Of a stretch of DNA of 6,463 nucleotides, positions 5,304-6,463 are shown in pieces. A program made the translations under genes and the position numbers. Every line of letters begins with the position of its first letter. Positions within the stretch are counted from its first letter, which is position 1. The stretch comes from Solirubrobacterales bacterium (GTDB taxonomy: Bacteria; Actinomycetota; Thermoleophilia; Solirubrobacterales; Solirubrobacteraceae). The stretch spans positions 2,650 through 9,112 of the forward strand of contig QHBV01000078.1 in the NCBI GenBank assembly GCA_003244035.1. Direction: 5' to 3'. The notes under the pieces were generated by a model. It did no database searches, was not told the DNA's origin, and was given only the letters and a program-made list of their open reading frames with translations.

Positions 5304-6463
5304 CAGCCGCTGCGCCGCCGCTCCGCGATCGAGCGCACTTCCGCGCGCTGCTCGCCGGCGAGCGCCGGGCCGGCGGCGGCCTCCCGGGCGCCGGCCCCCC
5401 GGGCGCCGAGTGCGCCCTCTTCCACCCCCAGCCCGAACAGCTCGCGCACGAGCGCCATCCGCGCGTGCACGCGCTCGTCCCGGAGCTCCTTCATCCGCAC
5501 CGTGGGCTCGTGCAGGAAGCGATTGACGATCGCTCGCGCCAGCGCGTCGACCCGCTCGAGGTCACGCGGCGAGGCCGACTCCCACTTGCCGGCGTTCTCG
5601 GCAACCACCTGCGCCGCGAGCTCGGTTGCGCGGGCACGCAGGGCGGCGACCGTCGGGCGCACCTCGAGTGACCCCAGCCATGCCGCGAACTGCTGGATCT
5701 CCTCCTCGACGATGCCCTCGGCCTTGCGGGCCTCGCCCTGACGGACCTTACGATTGCGCGCGATCACCGCCTGGAGGTCGTCGACGTCGTACAGCGATAC
5801 GCCCTCGAGCTCGGCGCACGACGCGTCGATGTCGCGCGGGACCGCCAGGTCGATCAGCAGCATCGGGCGGCCATCGCGCGCGCTCATCACCTCGGCCAGC
5901 TCGGGCGCCTCGAGCAGCAGGTGCGGCGAGGAGGTGGCGGCGAGCACGATGTCCGCGCGCGCGAGTGCCTGCGGGAGCTCGTCGAAGCTGACGCTCCACC
6001 CGTGATAGCGCTTGGCGAGGCTCAGCGCCCGGTCTCGCCGGCGGGTGGCGACGAACACCGTCCGACCACCGCTGTCGGCGAGCGCCCGGGCGGTCAGCTC
6101 GCTGGTCTCGCCGGTGCCGACGATCACGACCTCGCAGCCGTTCAGAGCACCGAGCCGCTCACGGGCCAGCGCAACCGCCACTGCCGGAAGGCTGAGCTGA
6201 CGCTCGCCGATCGCTGTCTCGCTGCGCACCCGCTTGCCGGTCGCCAGCGCGGCCTTGAACAGGTGGTTGGTGAGCGCTCCGGCGGTCTCCTTGACCAGGG
6301 CCCCTTCGTAGGCCCGTTTGACCTGGCCCTGGATCTCGTTCTCGCCCACCACCATCGACTCGAGCCCGGCGGTCACCCGGTAGAGATGACGGGCCGCCTC
6401 GCAGTTGCGCAGCGAGTAGATCGCGGGCGCGAGGCTGGTCGGCCGGATCCCGGCGTGCCTGGC
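5303..6463 (-). CDS. hemA: Glutamyl-tRNA reductase; N-terminal end outside window
   Basis: The frame is open to the window edge, so the start lies beyond 6463; the GTG at 6376 is an internal valine. 386 residues are visible. The enzyme reduces glutamyl-tRNA(Glu) with NADPH to glutamate-1-semialdehyde, the first committed step of the C5 route to tetrapyrroles. The catalytic cysteine motif (STCNR in the family) is not in view. Visible parts are the end of the catalytic domain with EAARHLYRVTAGLESMVVGE at 22-41, then GQVK. The NADPH-binding domain has VIVGTGETSE (113-122) and DLAVPRDID (205-213). After LYDVDDL (224-230) comes the helical dimerisation domain, about 254-345. A tail of about 40 Ala/Gly/Glu/Arg-rich residues follows FGL at 343-345 and is longer than in E. 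coli. It is the first visible gene of the hem operon; its TGA overlaps the hemC ATG. An upstream promoter would lie outside the window. Confidence 0.95.
   Translation of the reverse strand, partial: ARHAGIRPTSLAPAIYSLRNCEAARHLYRVTAGLESMVVGENEIQGQVKRAYEGALVKETAGALTNHLFKAALATGKRVRSETAIGERQLSLPAVAVALARERLGALNGCEVVIVGTGETSELTARALADSGGRTVFVATRRRDRALSLAKRYHGWSVSFDELPQALARADIVLAATSSPHLLLEAPELAEVMSARDGRPMLLIDLAVPRDIDASCAELEGVSLYDVDDLQAVIARNRKVRQGEARKAEGIVEEEIQQFAAWLGSLEVRPTVAALRARATELAAQVVAENAGKWESASPRDLERVDALARAIVNRFLHEPTVRMKELRDERVHARMALVRELFGLGVEEGALGARGAGAREAAAGPALAGEQRAEVRSIAERRRSG

Noticed and set aside
4006..5526. 506-codon open frame on the plus strand, antisense to hemC and cobA
   Set aside because: Low-complexity Ala/Arg/Ser-rich product with no recognisable domain; explained by codon bias of the real minus-strand genes.
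6374..6376. GTG at 6376 as the hemA start
   Set aside because: The frame stays open to the window edge and the upstream residues (EAARHLYR) are conserved glutamyl-tRNA reductase sequence.

Overview
This is a GC-rich, gene-dense bacterial chromosomal window. Codon third positions are strongly G/C, and GTG starts and stop/start overlaps are common. Glutamyl-tRNA reductase shows that tetrapyrroles are made by the C5 pathway. The order hemA-hemC-cobA/hemD with a fused SUMT-uroporphyrinogen III synthase suggests Actinomycetota, possibly Thermoleophilia. That placement is inferred from gene content and style, not from a search.

Left part, plus strand (1-2208). The window opens inside a cobalamin-dependent methionine synthase (metH). 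The end of the cobalamin-binding cap, the B12 domain and the AdoMet-binding reactivation domain are visible; the upstream homocysteine and folate modules, if present in the same chain, lie outside. After 61 bases comes a compact VapBC-type toxin-antitoxin pair: an 81-residue AbrB/SpoVT-fold antitoxin and a 134-residue PIN-domain toxin overlapping by four bases. A near-perfect 9-bp direct repeat lies just before the antitoxin start.

Right part, minus strand (2271-6463, transcribed right to left). This is a tightly packed operon: hemA (its N-terminal end is off the window), hemC, cobA-hemD fusion, then a biotin-protein ligase (birA) without a DNA-binding domain. Junctions are TGATG (hemA/hemC), GTGA (hemC/cobA-hemD) and a 7-base gap (cobA-hemD/birA). 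HemA makes glutamate-1-semialdehyde, HemC makes hydroxymethylbilane, the HemD half closes it to uroporphyrinogen III, and the CobA half methylates that to precorrin-2, the branch toward siroheme and cobalamin. MetH across the convergent boundary needs cobalamin, a metabolic link but not evidence of co-regulation.

The two blocks converge over 62 bases (2209-2270) with no convincing terminator. No RNA genes, CRISPR arrays, insertion sequences or riboswitches were recognised. All visible proteins belong to known families and I see no clear undescribed system. The points most worth a second look are birA's place at the end of a heme operon, the stop/start relay before birA, the repeat in front of vapB, a G-quadruplex-type motif in metH and an 8-C tract in the toxin gene.
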